A stretch of 42,602 bases of DNA from a virus, in the IMG/VR virus record IMGVR_UViG_3300043119_000974, positions 1 to 42,602 of that record, one strand, 5' to 3'. Made by a program: the position numbers and the translations under genes. Numbering within the stretch: position 1 is the stretch's first letter; the number at the start of each line of letters is the position of its first letter. Of the stretch, positions 30,147-38,320 are shown piece by piece. Under the pieces are notes generated by a model. The model had not been told where the DNA came from. It made no database searches and saw only the letters and a list, made by a program, of their open reading frames with translations.

Positions 30147-30638
30147 TTAATTGAGATTAACCAGTCGCCCTAAGAGCTTTTGGTTGTGCAGGGCTTCTGC
30201 GATTGCCTGAGTGTCTTCTGAAGAATATGAAACGAGGCAGGAAGGAGCGTTGGCTGTCCCGCCTTGCACGCCGTTCACATGATAAAAGCGAAGCCGCCCT
30301 TTAAAGAAAAAGACGGCTTTCGCTTTGTTCCAGATTTCTGAATGGAACCCTTTCGTTTCTGTTCTAGCAAAAATGAGTGCAATGCCTCTTCCGTGCTCTG
30401 CCAACTTATTAAGCCATTTGAATGTCTCCCGTCCGTAAGGGGGATTACACCACACTCGTCCGTACCAAGGCTTGCACAGGCCATCATCCAGCACAGTGTA
30501 ATGGTTCTGTGCTGTTGGCCACGGACGCTTGACTGGCGAACATGGGTCCAAATCAAACTCTCCAAGGGCAGTAATAATTTCAGGCGGTGTCAGCCACTCA
30601 TCTTTGTTCTCAGTGTTTGAGTTGAAGTCACGGGACAT
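30147..30638 (-). CDS. Phage N6-adenine DNA methyltransferase (Dam-like)
   Basis: This 163 aa protein matches the short phage N6-adenine methyltransferase family. The N-terminus DEWLTPPEIITALGEFDLDP is the family signature, and the catalytic motif is CNPPYGRE (N-P-P-Y) near 64-71. GIALIFARTETKGFHSEIW and FFKGRLRFYHVNG are further conserved segments. It would methylate phage DNA to evade restriction or mark it. The ATG forms TAATG with the rha-like stop and follows AAGGGAG. Confidence 0.9.
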   Translation of the reverse strand: MSRDFNSNTENKDEWLTPPEIITALGEFDLDPCSPVKRPWPTAQNHYTVLDDGLCKPWYGRVWCNPPYGRETFKWLNKLAEHGRGIALIFARTETKGFHSEIWNKAKAVFFFKGRLRFYHVNGVQGGTANAPSCLVSYSSEDTQAIAEALHNQKLLGRLVNLN

Positions 30639-31402
30639 TACGCAGCTCCCTTGTAAGCGTTCTCGTAGCCGCGCTTCATGGTCAGCTTGCCAGCACGATA
30701 GAGTTCGACAATCTTCTGCTTGCCCTTATCGAGGACGATGATCTCGACATAGCCGCGCTCTCCGTAGACCTTCTCAGCGAAGAGCTTCTCACGGTACTGG
30801 CTGCGAACCTTGTACGGAGCACCACTGTGACGGCGGTACAGGTAGCCAGCGTTCATGAGGTCTTCCTTCACCTTCATGGAGTTCACGCCACGAAGGGTAC
30901 GGGCGAACCGTGCGATGGTGATGCAGCGGTCAGCGAACGCCTTCTCATAGACTGCGGCCTTGGGAGCAAGAGCTTTGGTCTGTGCTTCAAGAGCCATCTT
31001 CTGTTCAACCTGATCTGCCCATGCACGAGCGGCTTCAACAGGGTTGGTGAAGTCGGGCAGGACATTCGCCTGTCGCTTCATCAGTTCGGCTTCCATGCGG
31101 TTGAAGGCTTCGATGTACTTGAGCTTCCAAGCGAGAGCCTTGTCTCCGTTGAAACCCATCACGAGCAAGGAGAAGCCGTCACGGTCCATGAGGAACATGG
31201 GCTGTTCTTTGTTCTGAGCGTTGATGTAGGAGGACTGTCCAAAATTGGACACTCCTTTTTCGACCAGTTTTCGGATGTCGCGCATGACATGCTGGTGGTT
31301 CTTCCCGAACACCTCAGCCACCTTGAGGCTGGTGGTCATGGCTTTGTTGTTCTCAAGGGTCACGAGTTCAGTAGCTACGGGCATGGGAGTGGTAGTGTTC
31401 AT
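30638..31402 (-). CDS. Rha-type / KilAC antirepressor-like protein
   Basis: This 254 aa protein joins an N-terminal Rha domain (MTTSLKVAEVFGKNHQHVMR, about 23-42, through LLVMGFNGDKALAWKLKYIE) with a C-terminal KilAC-type DNA-binding domain (ITIARFARTLRGVNSMKVKE and GYLYRRHSGAPYKVRSQYRE). Such proteins are phage regulators that often act as antirepressors. The start at 31402 follows AAGGAGAAATATA; longer readings would invade the previous gene. It follows the Bro-type regulator by 22 bases, so the two are probably coexpressed from P4. Confidence 0.88.
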   Translation of the reverse strand: MNTTTPMPVATELVTLENNKAMTTSLKVAEVFGKNHQHVMRDIRKLVEKGVSNFGQSSYINAQNKEQPMFLMDRDGFSLLVMGFNGDKALAWKLKYIEAFNRMEAELMKRQANVLPDFTNPVEAARAWADQVEQKMALEAQTKALAPKAAVYEKAFADRCITIARFARTLRGVNSMKVKEDLMNAGYLYRRHSGAPYKVRSQYREKLFAEKVYGERGYVEIIVLDKGKQKIVELYRAGKLTMKRGYENAYKGAA

Positions 31403-31424
31403 TATATTTCTCCTTCTTCTTTGT

Positions 31425-32165
31425 TTAAGCCGCTGCTGTGTGGTTGTGGTGGTTGCCTTTGATGAGATCACGTGCCAGTTCAAGACCGCCGGGAGTGAAG
31501 CCGTAGTTGCACTCAGGAATGACCTCGAAGTAGCCCTTGTGGATGTAGCCTTCACGAGGCCAGTAACGCTTGCCGCGCTGCTGGAGCACACCGTTGCGGA
31601 GCAGGACGACCTGAAGGTGACTGAGGGTTACACCCAGTTCCTTCGCCGCCATGCTGATAGTCCACAGGGTTTTCTTGTGGGTGCAGCGTTCGTGGAAGGC
31701 GATGGAAGGCCGAACTGCTGCTTCAAAACGAGCGCGCTTCAAACGCTCCTTTTTCAGCTTGTTCGCCATTGCGATAATGGTGTCGGGGTTTTCAACCACT
31801 TCTTCGATGAACTCAGGAGTCATGTAGACGCCGTGCTCACGAACTGCAGGGAGGACTTCGGAAGTCACCCACTTCTTGAACCTCTTGGCTTCCGGCTTGC
31901 GGGAGCGGAGGATCAGGGAGTAGAGGCCGGATTCGTTTATGATGGAAACTGCACGGACCTGATCCGTATACTGTACGGGGCAGGTCGAACGCTCGTCATC
32001 ATCCAACAGTTTCGAGAGGTTGCTGGTGTCAATTGTGAGTGCATCACACACGTCCTTAGCGACGAACCAGACTTCACCACCTTCACCCTTGAGGACGCGA
32101 ACGGTGCCGAACATTTCATGATTGAACTGAGCCGGAGCCATTGCATTGAACTTGTTGTCAGCCAT
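31425..32165 (-). CDS. BRO-N / KilAC-type antirepressor-like protein
   Basis: This 246 aa protein has an N-terminal BRO domain (VRVLKGEGGEVWFVAKDVCD, then SLILRSRKPEAKRFKKWVTS and EVLPAVREHGVY) and a C-terminal KilAC/ANT-like domain (AAKELGVTLSHLQVVLLRNG, HKGYFEVIPECNYGFTPGGL). It ends with a His/Asn-rich tail. Related proteins bind DNA and can lift phage repression. The start at 32165 follows AAAGGAG, which the longer reading ignores. It is the first gene after phage promoter P4. Confidence 0.9.
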   Translation of the reverse strand: MADNKFNAMAPAQFNHEMFGTVRVLKGEGGEVWFVAKDVCDALTIDTSNLSKLLDDDERSTCPVQYTDQVRAVSIINESGLYSLILRSRKPEAKRFKKWVTSEVLPAVREHGVYMTPEFIEEVVENPDTIIAMANKLKKERLKRARFEAAVRPSIAFHERCTHKKTLWTISMAAKELGVTLSHLQVVLLRNGVLQQRGKRYWPREGYIHKGYFEVIPECNYGFTPGGLELARDLIKGNHHNHTAAA

Positions 32166-32203
32166 CTTAAGTTCTCCTTTGTGTATGAGATGTTTGAAAT
32201 GAA

Positions 32204-32240
32204 GAAAGGCTGGTGAGGATCGTCTCCTCAACCAGCCTTC
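32204..32240 (-). terminator. Hairpin between promoter P4 and the antirepressor gene
   Basis: GAAGGCTGGTTGAGGA pairs with TCCTCACCAGCCTTTC around GACGA. It comes 10 bases after the expected start of the P4 transcript and may form a 5' stem on that mRNA as well as stop readthrough from the DNA polymerase gene. Confidence 0.6.
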
Positions 32241-32250
32241 AGGTTTGTTA

Positions 32251-32272
32251 GGTTCACTAGTGCAACCTAATT
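32251..32272 (-). promoter_or_regulatory. Phage RNA polymerase promoter P4
   Basis: Minus-strand AATTAGGTTGCACTAGTGAA, then CC. The expected transcript begins GAACCTAACAAAC, nearly the same as from P1. It lies directly after the DNA polymerase stop codon and drives the antirepressor, methylase and nucleotide genes. Confidence 0.92.
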
Positions 32273-32276
32273 GAAT

Positions 32277-34193
32277 CTAGTGTGTTTCTGCCCAGTTACG
32301 ACCGAGCTTGTATTCTCCGTCCAGCGGACACCTGAACCCCAAGTGAGTGCCAGCGTCACGTATGGCCTGAACGCCAGCCATGCCCACGGTATCCCCGATC
32401 TCTTCACGGCAGATGATCTGGTATTCGTCGTGGACGTGAGCTGCGTTCCAGAAGTCCTTCATGTAGCCAGCCTCAAACTGGTGAGGATCGCGAGTCAGCT
32501 TCCAGTCGAGGAAGACGGTCGCTTCCTTCATGATGATCGCACCTGCCGACTGAAGCAGTGTGTTCAGGGCAGAATGCAGGGAACGGACGCGAAGCCGACG
32601 ACCGTCAAGGCCACGGAGATAGCCGCGTTTCTTGGCGGTGTTCTGCACGTTCTCGACAAGTCGCTTGAGTGCAGGTGTCTTTGACAGGAAGGTCTTGCGG
32701 AGCTTGGCTCCCAGTTTCTTCTTGCGCTGAGGCGTTGCGTCAGGCTCAAGGAGAGAGCCGAGGAGTTCATCGCCTGCGCCGTAGAGGAAGGCGTAGATGA
32801 ATCGCTTCGCCACCTTGTTTCGCGCCCAGTTGTGGTGCTCGTTTTCTTCGTCGCGTTCTTCTCCGTCTGCGACAAGGCCAAGAGCCTGCGTGTTGGCCCA
32901 GTGGATGTCGCCGTTCAGGATCACGTCGATGTAGGCACCGCCGTCATACCGCGCCATGTAATGTCCAAGACAGCGAAGTTCGAGGCCGGATGCGTCACAA
33001 CCCATGAGGACATAACCTTTCGGTGCGTGGAAAAGAGCACGGCATTGTTCGCCATAGGGAACGCCGACGCTTGGCACCTGCGCTACGTTTGGGCTGTTGT
33101 GAGTGCATCGTCCGGTGACTGCGCCATTGGTTATGACGGTGCCGTGGATGCGCCCGTTGCGCTCCAGCTTGAGCCATGCGGCCTTGCCTTCTGCAAGCTG
33201 TCCGAGCCGCTTCTGGACGAGGTAGTAATCGGCAATCAGCTTGGCTTCGGGGTAGTCGAGGTGGCTTAGGACTTCTTCCGAAACAATCGGCTGACCAGTC
33301 ACGGTGTATTCTTCTGGTTCCCATCCGAAGTTTTCGATTAGGCGTTCAGCCACCTGCTTGCGACTTCCGGGGTTGAAGGGGACTTCCGTGCGCCGGATGA
33401 TCGGCACTCCCTTGATGTAGCCACGCTTCCTGTTGTTGGCCTTGGGGATGAACTCTTCCTCGATGACCTTGGGAGGGAACGCTTCCTGAAGGCCATCTTC
33501 GAGTTCTTGCCGCTTTGCCGCCAGTTCAGCGTAAAGCTCGTGGGCAGCTTCAAGGTCGAACGGGAAGCCGCTGACTTCCTGTAACCAGATCACGCGCTGG
33601 AACTCATGCTCAAGAGCAATGGCTTCAGAGCTGTACCGCTGGTTGAGGATGTGACGGTAGAAGGCTTCAGTGACCTCCACGTCCTGTTCACAGTATTCCT
33701 GCATCTCAGGGGACCAGTTCTTCCAGTCAGTGGTCTTGCCGAAGTCGTCCTTGAAGTTGCCAAGGCGGTAGCCCCATGCCTCAAGCGAGTGACTGCCGAC
33801 CAGCTTTTTCGGGAAGAGTTTGTTCTTCCTTGCGAGACGGAAGTCACTGTCTTTGAGGTCAGGCCAGATCAGGCGAGAACAAACCAACGTGTCGATTACA
33901 CGGCCTCGTGGCTCCCAACCGGGGTAAACGATCTGGATGGCGGGGATGTCGTACTTGATGATGTTATGGCCCACGATGAGCGGAGCCTTCTCAAGGATTT
34001 CCAGCGACTGCTCGATGGATACCTTTGAGCCTTCGTGATCGTGCGCCGAGTAGACCTGTCCGGTCTGGATGTCTTTGATTACATTGGAATGAACAACGGA
34101 CACTGTGTCGAGAAGTCCGTCGGTTTCTATGTCAAACAAAAGAGCGGGTTCTTCCGGTGATGTCGGAACCCACTCCCAGTAGTTGGTCTTCAC
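32277..34193 (-). CDS. Phage DNA polymerase (T7 gp5-like, family A)
   Basis: This 638 aa polymerase has an N-terminal 3'-5' exonuclease (DIETDGLL with D21 and E23; VGHNIIKYDIP; YCEQDVEVT with D171) and a C-terminal polymerase: motif A GCDASGLELRCLGH with D400, motif B VAKRFIYAFLYGAG with K463 and Y467, and motif C HVHDEY with D589. T7 gp5 has 704 aa. The shortfall lies mainly in the thumb, where T7 has its thioredoxin-binding loop; here FIPKANNRKRGYIKGVPIIR (about 248-267) is a much shorter insert. The start is GTG at 34193 after GAGGAGG. Confidence 0.96.
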   Translation of the reverse strand: MKTNYWEWVPTSPEEPALLFDIETDGLLDTVSVVHSNVIKDIQTGQVYSAHDHEGSKVSIEQSLEILEKAPLIVGHNIIKYDIPAIQIVYPGWEPRGRVIDTLVCSRLIWPDLKDSDFRLARKNKLFPKKLVGSHSLEAWGYRLGNFKDDFGKTTDWKNWSPEMQEYCEQDVEVTEAFYRHILNQRYSSEAIALEHEFQRVIWLQEVSGFPFDLEAAHELYAELAAKRQELEDGLQEAFPPKVIEEEFIPKANNRKRGYIKGVPIIRRTEVPFNPGSRKQVAERLIENFGWEPEEYTVTGQPIVSEEVLSHLDYPEAKLIADYYLVQKRLGQLAEGKAAWLKLERNGRIHGTVITNGAVTGRCTHNSPNVAQVPSVGVPYGEQCRALFHAPKGYVLMGCDASGLELRCLGHYMARYDGGAYIDVILNGDIHWANTQALGLVADGEERDEENEHHNWARNKVAKRFIYAFLYGAGDELLGSLLEPDATPQRKKKLGAKLRKTFLSKTPALKRLVENVQNTAKKRGYLRGLDGRRLRVRSLHSALNTLLQSAGAIIMKEATVFLDWKLTRDPHQFEAGYMKDFWNAAHVHDEYQIICREEIGDTVGMAGVQAIRDAGTHLGFRCPLDGEYKLGRNWAETH

Positions 34194-34210
34194 AATGGAC
34201 CTCCTCTTTC

Positions 34211-34252
34211 AAAAGAAGAGAGGGAGGCTCCTTAGAAATCGGAACCTCCCTC
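34211..34252 (-). terminator. Terminator overlapping the end of the primase-helicase gene
   Basis: GAGGGAGGTTCC pairs with GGAGCCTCCCTC around a loop containing the stop codon TAA and is followed by TCTTCTTTT. Partial termination here would lower polymerase expression relative to helicase. Confidence 0.7.
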
Positions 34253-35938
34253 TTGTGTGTCGGGATCAAACGGACAGTCGTCGCTTAGTGGCGGATCGCT
34301 TTCGACGAGCAACCCTGACGATTCGTCGTAACGCAGATAGAACACCTCGCCAGTTGCCTGCCCGGTGTAGCGGTCTTTGAGGATGCGGAACGTGGTGGTC
34401 TTGCGGACGATTTCACTCTCAGCTTGCTGGTTGCGTTCGAGGCCGAACATGAAGTGGGACCAGTAGCCGATGGCGCGACTGCCTTTGAAGTGACGGATCA
34501 TCACCCTGCCGCCTTCTTCATGCGGAGTGCCGTCAGGTGTGGCAAGGTGGCTGATTATGTAGACACAGAAGCCAAGCTCCTGTGCCATAGTCGCAATCTC
34601 TTCCATGAGAGCTTCAAGCTCACGTCGTTCATCCTCAGCTTGTGCAGCCAGTGCTGTAAGGTGATCGAGGAAGACGTGCCGCACGTCATGGGCGACAACC
34701 ATGTAGCGCATACGTGACTTGATCACTTCCCAGTCGGTGGAGCCGAAGTGGTTGTAGAGGTAGAGCTTCCCGCTCTTCTTGAGGTCGGCGACGGCTTTCT
34801 TGAGTTCGTCAGCTTCCCAACCTGCGTCCGGTACGTGGAAACGCTTTCCGGCATATTTCCCCGCGACACGGCGAAGCGTCTCGACGGGAGGCTGCTCAAG
34901 GTAGAACAGGCCGACTGGCAGCTTGTGTGTTGTGATTGTGTCCGTAATGATTTGCGTGAACACATCGGTCTTGCCGATGCCAGTACCAGCACCAAGGGTG
35001 TAGACTTCGCCGGGACGCCTTCCGTATGTCGCCTTCGTCAGAGGCTCCCAAGGCCAAGGCAATCCCCATTCGACGGGCTTTGTCACCTCGTCCTCAAGGT
35101 CTTCGATGGTGATGATGCCGTCAGGACGAAACGTCTTCGCTCCCCACAAGGAGTCGATGAGTTCCTTTGTTTTGCCAGCCACGAGACATTCGTTGGCGTC
35201 TTTGAGCGGAAGTCGGGCGATCTTGGCCTTGCCGGGAGTCAGAAGCACAGCGCACTTTCGAGCTGCTTCCTGTCCCGGTTCGTCCATGTCGAAGGCGAAG
35301 ATCACCGTCTCGAATCCTTCGATCCATTCGAGTGACTTCTTGATTGCCTTCGGTGCTGAGGAAGCTCCCGTCTGGATTGAGACGACAGGCCAGCGGTTGC
35401 CCTGAATCTGCGAGATGGACATGGCGTCAATCTCACCTTCAGTGATGACCAGCATCTTGCCGCTGTCACGCCACACGTTCTGACCGAACAGCAAGGCGTC
35501 CTTGTATTCGCCAGTCCAGATGAAATCCTTGTTCGGGTAGCGTATGTGCTGTGCGACAAGGCGTCCTTCCCAGTCATGGTAGGGCGCGATCTGGACAGTC
35601 TTTCCCTTGTACTTGCCTACTGTGTAGCCGAACTTCCGGCATGTCTCTTCGGTGAGCTTTCGTTTCTTGAGTGCGCGGTACTCTCCTCCTTCGATGAGGT
35701 TCGCAGCCATTTTGCTTCTCCGATGGTTATGTGCGGTGGAGCCTGTCTTTGAGCTGTTCCCATCTGGATGCTCGTAGTAACCGCACTTGTGGCAGTAGCC
35801 GTGTCCGTCGGTGTATCTTGCGAGGTTGTCGCCTGAACGATCCTCACCTTTCGACTGACAGGCAGGACACGGTTCGTGGTGAGTGAACTCGCTGTCACTC
35901 TCCTCGTGGAGCCGCCGACCTTTAGAGCGTCGGGACAT
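34232..35938 (-). CDS. Primase-helicase (T7 gp4-like)
   Basis: This 568 aa protein (T7 gp4A is 566) makes primers and unwinds DNA. The zinc-binding primase domain has C24-PA-C27 and C49-HK-C52; the TOPRIM part has VITEGEIDAMS (E167) and FAFDMDEPG (D217, D219); the RecA-like helicase has Walker A GAGTGIGKT (316-324) and a Walker B-type RHVFLDHLTAL. The tail is acidic and ends SDF; in T7 the acidic tail ending in Phe binds the polymerase. The ATG at 35938 follows GGAGAGG; a TTG seven codons earlier is less likely. It overlaps the HTH gene by 17 bases. Confidence 0.96.
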   Translation of the reverse strand: MSRRSKGRRLHEESDSEFTHHEPCPACQSKGEDRSGDNLARYTDGHGYCHKCGYYEHPDGNSSKTGSTAHNHRRSKMAANLIEGGEYRALKKRKLTEETCRKFGYTVGKYKGKTVQIAPYHDWEGRLVAQHIRYPNKDFIWTGEYKDALLFGQNVWRDSGKMLVITEGEIDAMSISQIQGNRWPVVSIQTGASSAPKAIKKSLEWIEGFETVIFAFDMDEPGQEAARKCAVLLTPGKAKIARLPLKDANECLVAGKTKELIDSLWGAKTFRPDGIITIEDLEDEVTKPVEWGLPWPWEPLTKATYGRRPGEVYTLGAGTGIGKTDVFTQIITDTITTHKLPVGLFYLEQPPVETLRRVAGKYAGKRFHVPDAGWEADELKKAVADLKKSGKLYLYNHFGSTDWEVIKSRMRYMVVAHDVRHVFLDHLTALAAQAEDERRELEALMEEIATMAQELGFCVYIISHLATPDGTPHEEGGRVMIRHFKGSRAIGYWSHFMFGLERNQQAESEIVRKTTTFRILKDRYTGQATGEVFYLRYDESSGLLVESDPPLSDDCPFDPDTQEGGSDF

Positions 35939-36188
35939 ACTCGCCACCTCTCCAGTCAACTTTCCTTCGGAGGATCAGGCTGCGCTTTGCCCAGTTGTCG
36001 AGGTAGTATTCGCCGTACTTGGAACCGTCTGCTCCTTCGACCATGCGCATCTTGATGTCGATGCCCTTGTCACGAAGCTCGGTGATACGTGCCGTCAGGT
36101 TCATGATCCGCAGGTGGAACATGGCGGTGACGCGGGTAAGAGGTCCGTTGTTCATGAGGTGCTTCAGAATCTTTTCGTTCTGAGTCAT
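35922..36188 (-). CDS. Small winged-helix protein (HTH_39-like)
   Basis: This 88 aa protein has a helix-turn-helix of a kind common in phages: NEKILKHLMNNGPLTRVTAM, RIMNLTARITELRDKGIDIK (recognition helix), then a wing MRMVEGADGSKYGEYYLDNW. It would bind DNA; target unknown. It starts after AAGGAG and ends within the beginning of the primase-helicase gene. Its place between amidase and primase suggests middle-gene control or a replication accessory role (inference). Confidence 0.82.
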   Translation of the reverse strand: MTQNEKILKHLMNNGPLTRVTAMFHLRIMNLTARITELRDKGIDIKMRMVEGADGSKYGEYYLDNWAKRSLILRRKVDWRGGEYVPTL

Positions 36189-36238
36189 TTGCTGTTCTCC
36201 TTCTCGTTTGTCGTGAGTGCTTAGAAGCTGGAAAACAG

Positions 36239-36279
36239 AAGGCCGGACGCTCCTCGTTAGAGAGAAGACATCCGGCCTT
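36239..36279 (-). terminator. Terminator after the amidase gene
   Basis: AAGGCCGGATG pairs with CGTCCGGCCTT around a 19-base loop and is followed by CTGTTTTCC. The stem uses the same CCGGATG/CGTCCGG core as the hairpin at 2716-2740. Confidence 0.75.
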
Positions 36280-36302
36280 GTTTCCGTTGTGTTTGCGGAC
36301 TG

Positions 36303-36725
36303 TTAATGGAAGGTGTCGTGGTACCACGCGGTGACATCGAAACAGGGACACTCCTTGTGAGAGTTGACTTCCCGATGTCCGATGATCCTTGCGGCAGGGA
36401 ACTGCTCTGAGAGTTCTTCCACAAGGGTTGCCAGAGACTGCCACTGTTCCTTGGTGAAGTTGCAGTCTGCCTTGCCATCTTCTGCCAGCCCTCCGACTAA
36501 GCAGACACCGACGCTGTTTGCGTTGTAGCCCTTTGCGTGTGCTCCGGGTTCCATAAGTTCACGCCCCTTCTCGACAGTGCCGTCACGCTTGATCACAAAG
36601 TGGTAGCCGATCTTCAGCCAACCACGTGCGCGGTGCCAGCGGTCGATAGTCTTGGCGTTGATGTCTTGGGAGGGCTTGGTGGCAGAGCAATGGACGATGA
36701 TGAGGTCAGTCTTAGCTCTTGCCAT
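36303..36725 (-). CDS. N-acetylmuramoyl-L-alanine amidase (T7 lysozyme, gp3.5-like)
   Basis: This 140 aa zinc amidase (T7 lysozyme is 151 aa) cleaves the amide bond in peptidoglycan and, in T7, also inhibits the phage RNA polymerase. Matches are IIVHCSATKPSQ (H12), GWLKIGYHFVIKRDGT (Y41), GYNANSVGVCLVGG, and HREVNSHKECPCFDV with H117, K124 and C126 as zinc/catalytic residues. There is no signal peptide, so export needs a holin. It overlaps the endonuclease gene by 14 bases, as expected from the T7 order 3, 3.5. Confidence 0.95.
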   Translation of the reverse strand: MARAKTDLIIVHCSATKPSQDINAKTIDRWHRARGWLKIGYHFVIKRDGTVEKGRELMEPGAHAKGYNANSVGVCLVGGLAEDGKADCNFTKEQWQSLATLVEELSEQFPAARIIGHREVNSHKECPCFDVTAWYHDTFH

Positions 36726-37170
36726 CTAACCATGCCTCCAATGCTTTCTTCTGTTTTGCTTTGGGTTTGTGCTTCAGCCACTCTTCAGGGATGCGGCCTT
36801 TTGCGTATGGGAAGCCGTGCCGCTCACACCACATGGCGTAAGTGGTCTTGGACTTCTTTCCGATGAGGGTGTTGGGATTTGAGAAGACCATGCGGATGTC
36901 GAGGTCAGGGTATTGCTCCTTGACCAGCCGCATTTTCTTTCGGTCGGCAGAGGTGAACTCGCCTTTTGCTTCGATGATGATCGCTTGTTTGCGAAGGATG
37001 AAGTCAGGGGTGTAGTGAGTGCGGTGTACGTAGTACAGACGCTTCGGTTCATAGAGGAACGATGCTTTACGTCCCTTCAAATCCTTGGCGATCTCCGCTT
37101 CCAGACCACTACGGTATCCGGTTTCCTTCCTGACTTTGTTGAATGCGGACCAACGGTTACTCCATGCCAC
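36712..37170 (-). CDS. Endonuclease I, Holliday-junction resolvase (T7 gp3-like)
   Basis: This 152 aa nuclease (T7 gp3 is 149 aa) cuts branched DNA and helps degrade host DNA and resolve concatemers. The catalytic set is visible: E24 in YRSGLEAEI, D56 in HYTPDFIL, E67 and K69 in IIIEAKGEF. DRKKMRLVKEQYPDLDIRMV also matches the family. It starts in the last codon region of the SSB gene (shared ATG/TAG junction), showing coupled translation. Confidence 0.95.
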   Translation of the reverse strand: MAWSNRWSAFNKVRKETGYRSGLEAEIAKDLKGRKASFLYEPKRLYYVHRTHYTPDFILRKQAIIIEAKGEFTSADRKKMRLVKEQYPDLDIRMVFSNPNTLIGKKSKTTYAMWCERHGFPYAKGRIPEEWLKHKPKAKQKKALEAWLDGKS

Positions 37171-37880
37171 TAGAAGTCTTCTTCCCCGTCGTCTTCTTCA
37201 CCCGCATCGTCGTCATCGTCAGCTTCGTAGCCTTCATCTTCATCCTCGAAGTCGCTGGCGGGATCGACTTCAGCTACGTTGAAGCCGTCCTCTTCTTCCT
37301 CGAAGCCGTAGGAGGCAGCGGAACGCTGTCCACCGTTGACCAGTTCGATGATCTGTACGGCATTGAGGTACAGGGTAATACCAGCCATGCCCGTGGCGTT
37401 GACGAAGTAGGGACCGACATCGAAGGCAATGCGCATGGTGGTGCCACTCCAGATTTGAACCTTGCTCAGGTTCACGGCCTTGCGCTTGGAGTCGAAGACA
37501 GGAACCTTGCGTTCCCACTTCTTGCCAGTCTTCTTGGATATACCGGACGCGGCGGTCTTGAAGTTGAAGATGAACCGTCCGGTTTCATTTTCCTCCTCGT
37601 CGTACTCAGCTTCGTAGAAGTCGTTGACGGACACCTGCTTCAGCTTTTTCTTCTGTGCAGGCTTCAGCTTCTTGAACTCCTTCTCAGCCTCCTTGATTGC
37701 CTCTTCATGGAGAGGACGGAGCTTTTCAATCAGCTTCTGCGCATCCTCTTCTTCGAGGATCAGCTTCACGCTGTATTCGCCGTGGTCTTTGAACTTGGTG
37801 TCCGGTTCGTTCAGGCGGGGATACAGAGCTTCGCCGACAGGAGTGGTGAACGAGGGTTTCTTATTCTTCTTTGCAGCCAT
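37170..37880 (-). CDS. Single-stranded DNA-binding protein (T7 gp2.5-like)
   Basis: This 236 aa protein (T7 gp2.5 is 232) coats single-stranded DNA and coordinates polymerase and helicase. It has an OB-fold body (FTTPVGEALYPRLNEPDTKF ... VPVFDSKRKAVNL ... GAGITLY-type beta strands) and a very acidic C-terminus ending EEDDGEEDF; the last Phe is essential in T7. The start at 37880 follows AAGGAGATAATCTC; the longer reading would overlap the previous gene by over 100 bases. Confidence 0.94.
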   Translation of the reverse strand: MAAKKNKKPSFTTPVGEALYPRLNEPDTKFKDHGEYSVKLILEEEDAQKLIEKLRPLHEEAIKEAEKEFKKLKPAQKKKLKQVSVNDFYEAEYDEEENETGRFIFNFKTAASGISKKTGKKWERKVPVFDSKRKAVNLSKVQIWSGTTMRIAFDVGPYFVNATGMAGITLYLNAVQIIELVNGGQRSAASYGFEEEEDGFNVAEVDPASDFEDEDEGYEADDDDDAGEEDDGEEDF

Positions 37881-37905
37881 GAGATTATCTCCTTGGTGTA
37901 TAGTT

Positions 37906-38103
37906 TTAGGCAAAAGAAAAGCGGTCCTCGATTGCCGACACGTCGATGCCAGCCTCAAGGAGCCGCGCTGTAAGGTCCGTAGGGACGGGGTTTTCTTTCT
38001 TGATGAGTTCAATCGCTAGGGAAACGAGTCTCCCTACATTCTCGCCATCGAAGGAATCTCCTTCATAAGCCCTTCGGAGTAGAGCTTCTTCATGTTCTGA
38101 CAC
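37906..38103 (-). CDS. Small acidic protein overlapping the upstream gene
   Basis: This 65 aa reading frame starts with GTG at 38103 five bases after GGAGG. It overlaps the preceding gene by 70 bases in another frame, which is unusual. The protein VSEHEEALLRRAYEGDSFDG ... LLEAGIDVSAIEDRFSFA is acidic and helical, ending in Phe-Ser-Phe-Ala. An ATG further upstream exists but lacks a ribosome site. No family recognised; coding is likely but the start is uncertain. Confidence 0.55.
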   Translation of the reverse strand: MSEHEEALLRRAYEGDSFDGENVGRLVSLAIELIKKENPVPTDLTARLLEAGIDVSAIEDRFSFA

Positions 38104-38309
38104 ACGCGCCTCCGTATATCTGCTTTGACAGTGGAACAAACGACCTCAACAACCTGCGTTACCGGGTTGCCGTCAGGTCCAAGACGCAGCGGCTGGACAG
38201 GCACACGCAGACGCTTCACTTTCTGAAAGTGGCGTTCGTACACACGGTCGTTGTGAGGTTCAGAGCCATAGGCAAACTTGCGTATTCCCCTTGCTTTGCG
38301 TCCGTTCAT
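38034..38309 (-). CDS. Small basic hypothetical protein
   Basis: This 91 aa, strongly basic protein begins MNGRKARGIRKFAYGSEPHN after AGGAGG and continues YERHFQKVKRLRVPVQPLRL, suggesting nucleic-acid or polymerase binding. The C-terminus DIRRRVCQNMKKLYSEGLMK is helical. It belongs to the middle-gene run between RNA polymerase and SSB, where T7 has host-interaction proteins. No family recognised. Confidence 0.7.
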   Translation of the reverse strand: MNGRKARGIRKFAYGSEPHNDRVYERHFQKVKRLRVPVQPLRLGPDGNPVTQVVEVVCSTVKADIRRRVCQNMKKLYSEGLMKEIPSMARM

Positions 38310-38320
38310 TGATCTTCCTC

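Noticed and set aside
32166-32231. N-terminal extension of the BRO-type protein
   Set aside because: The extension is encoded by the terminator hairpin region; the downstream ATG has AAAGGAG and starts a normal BRO domain.
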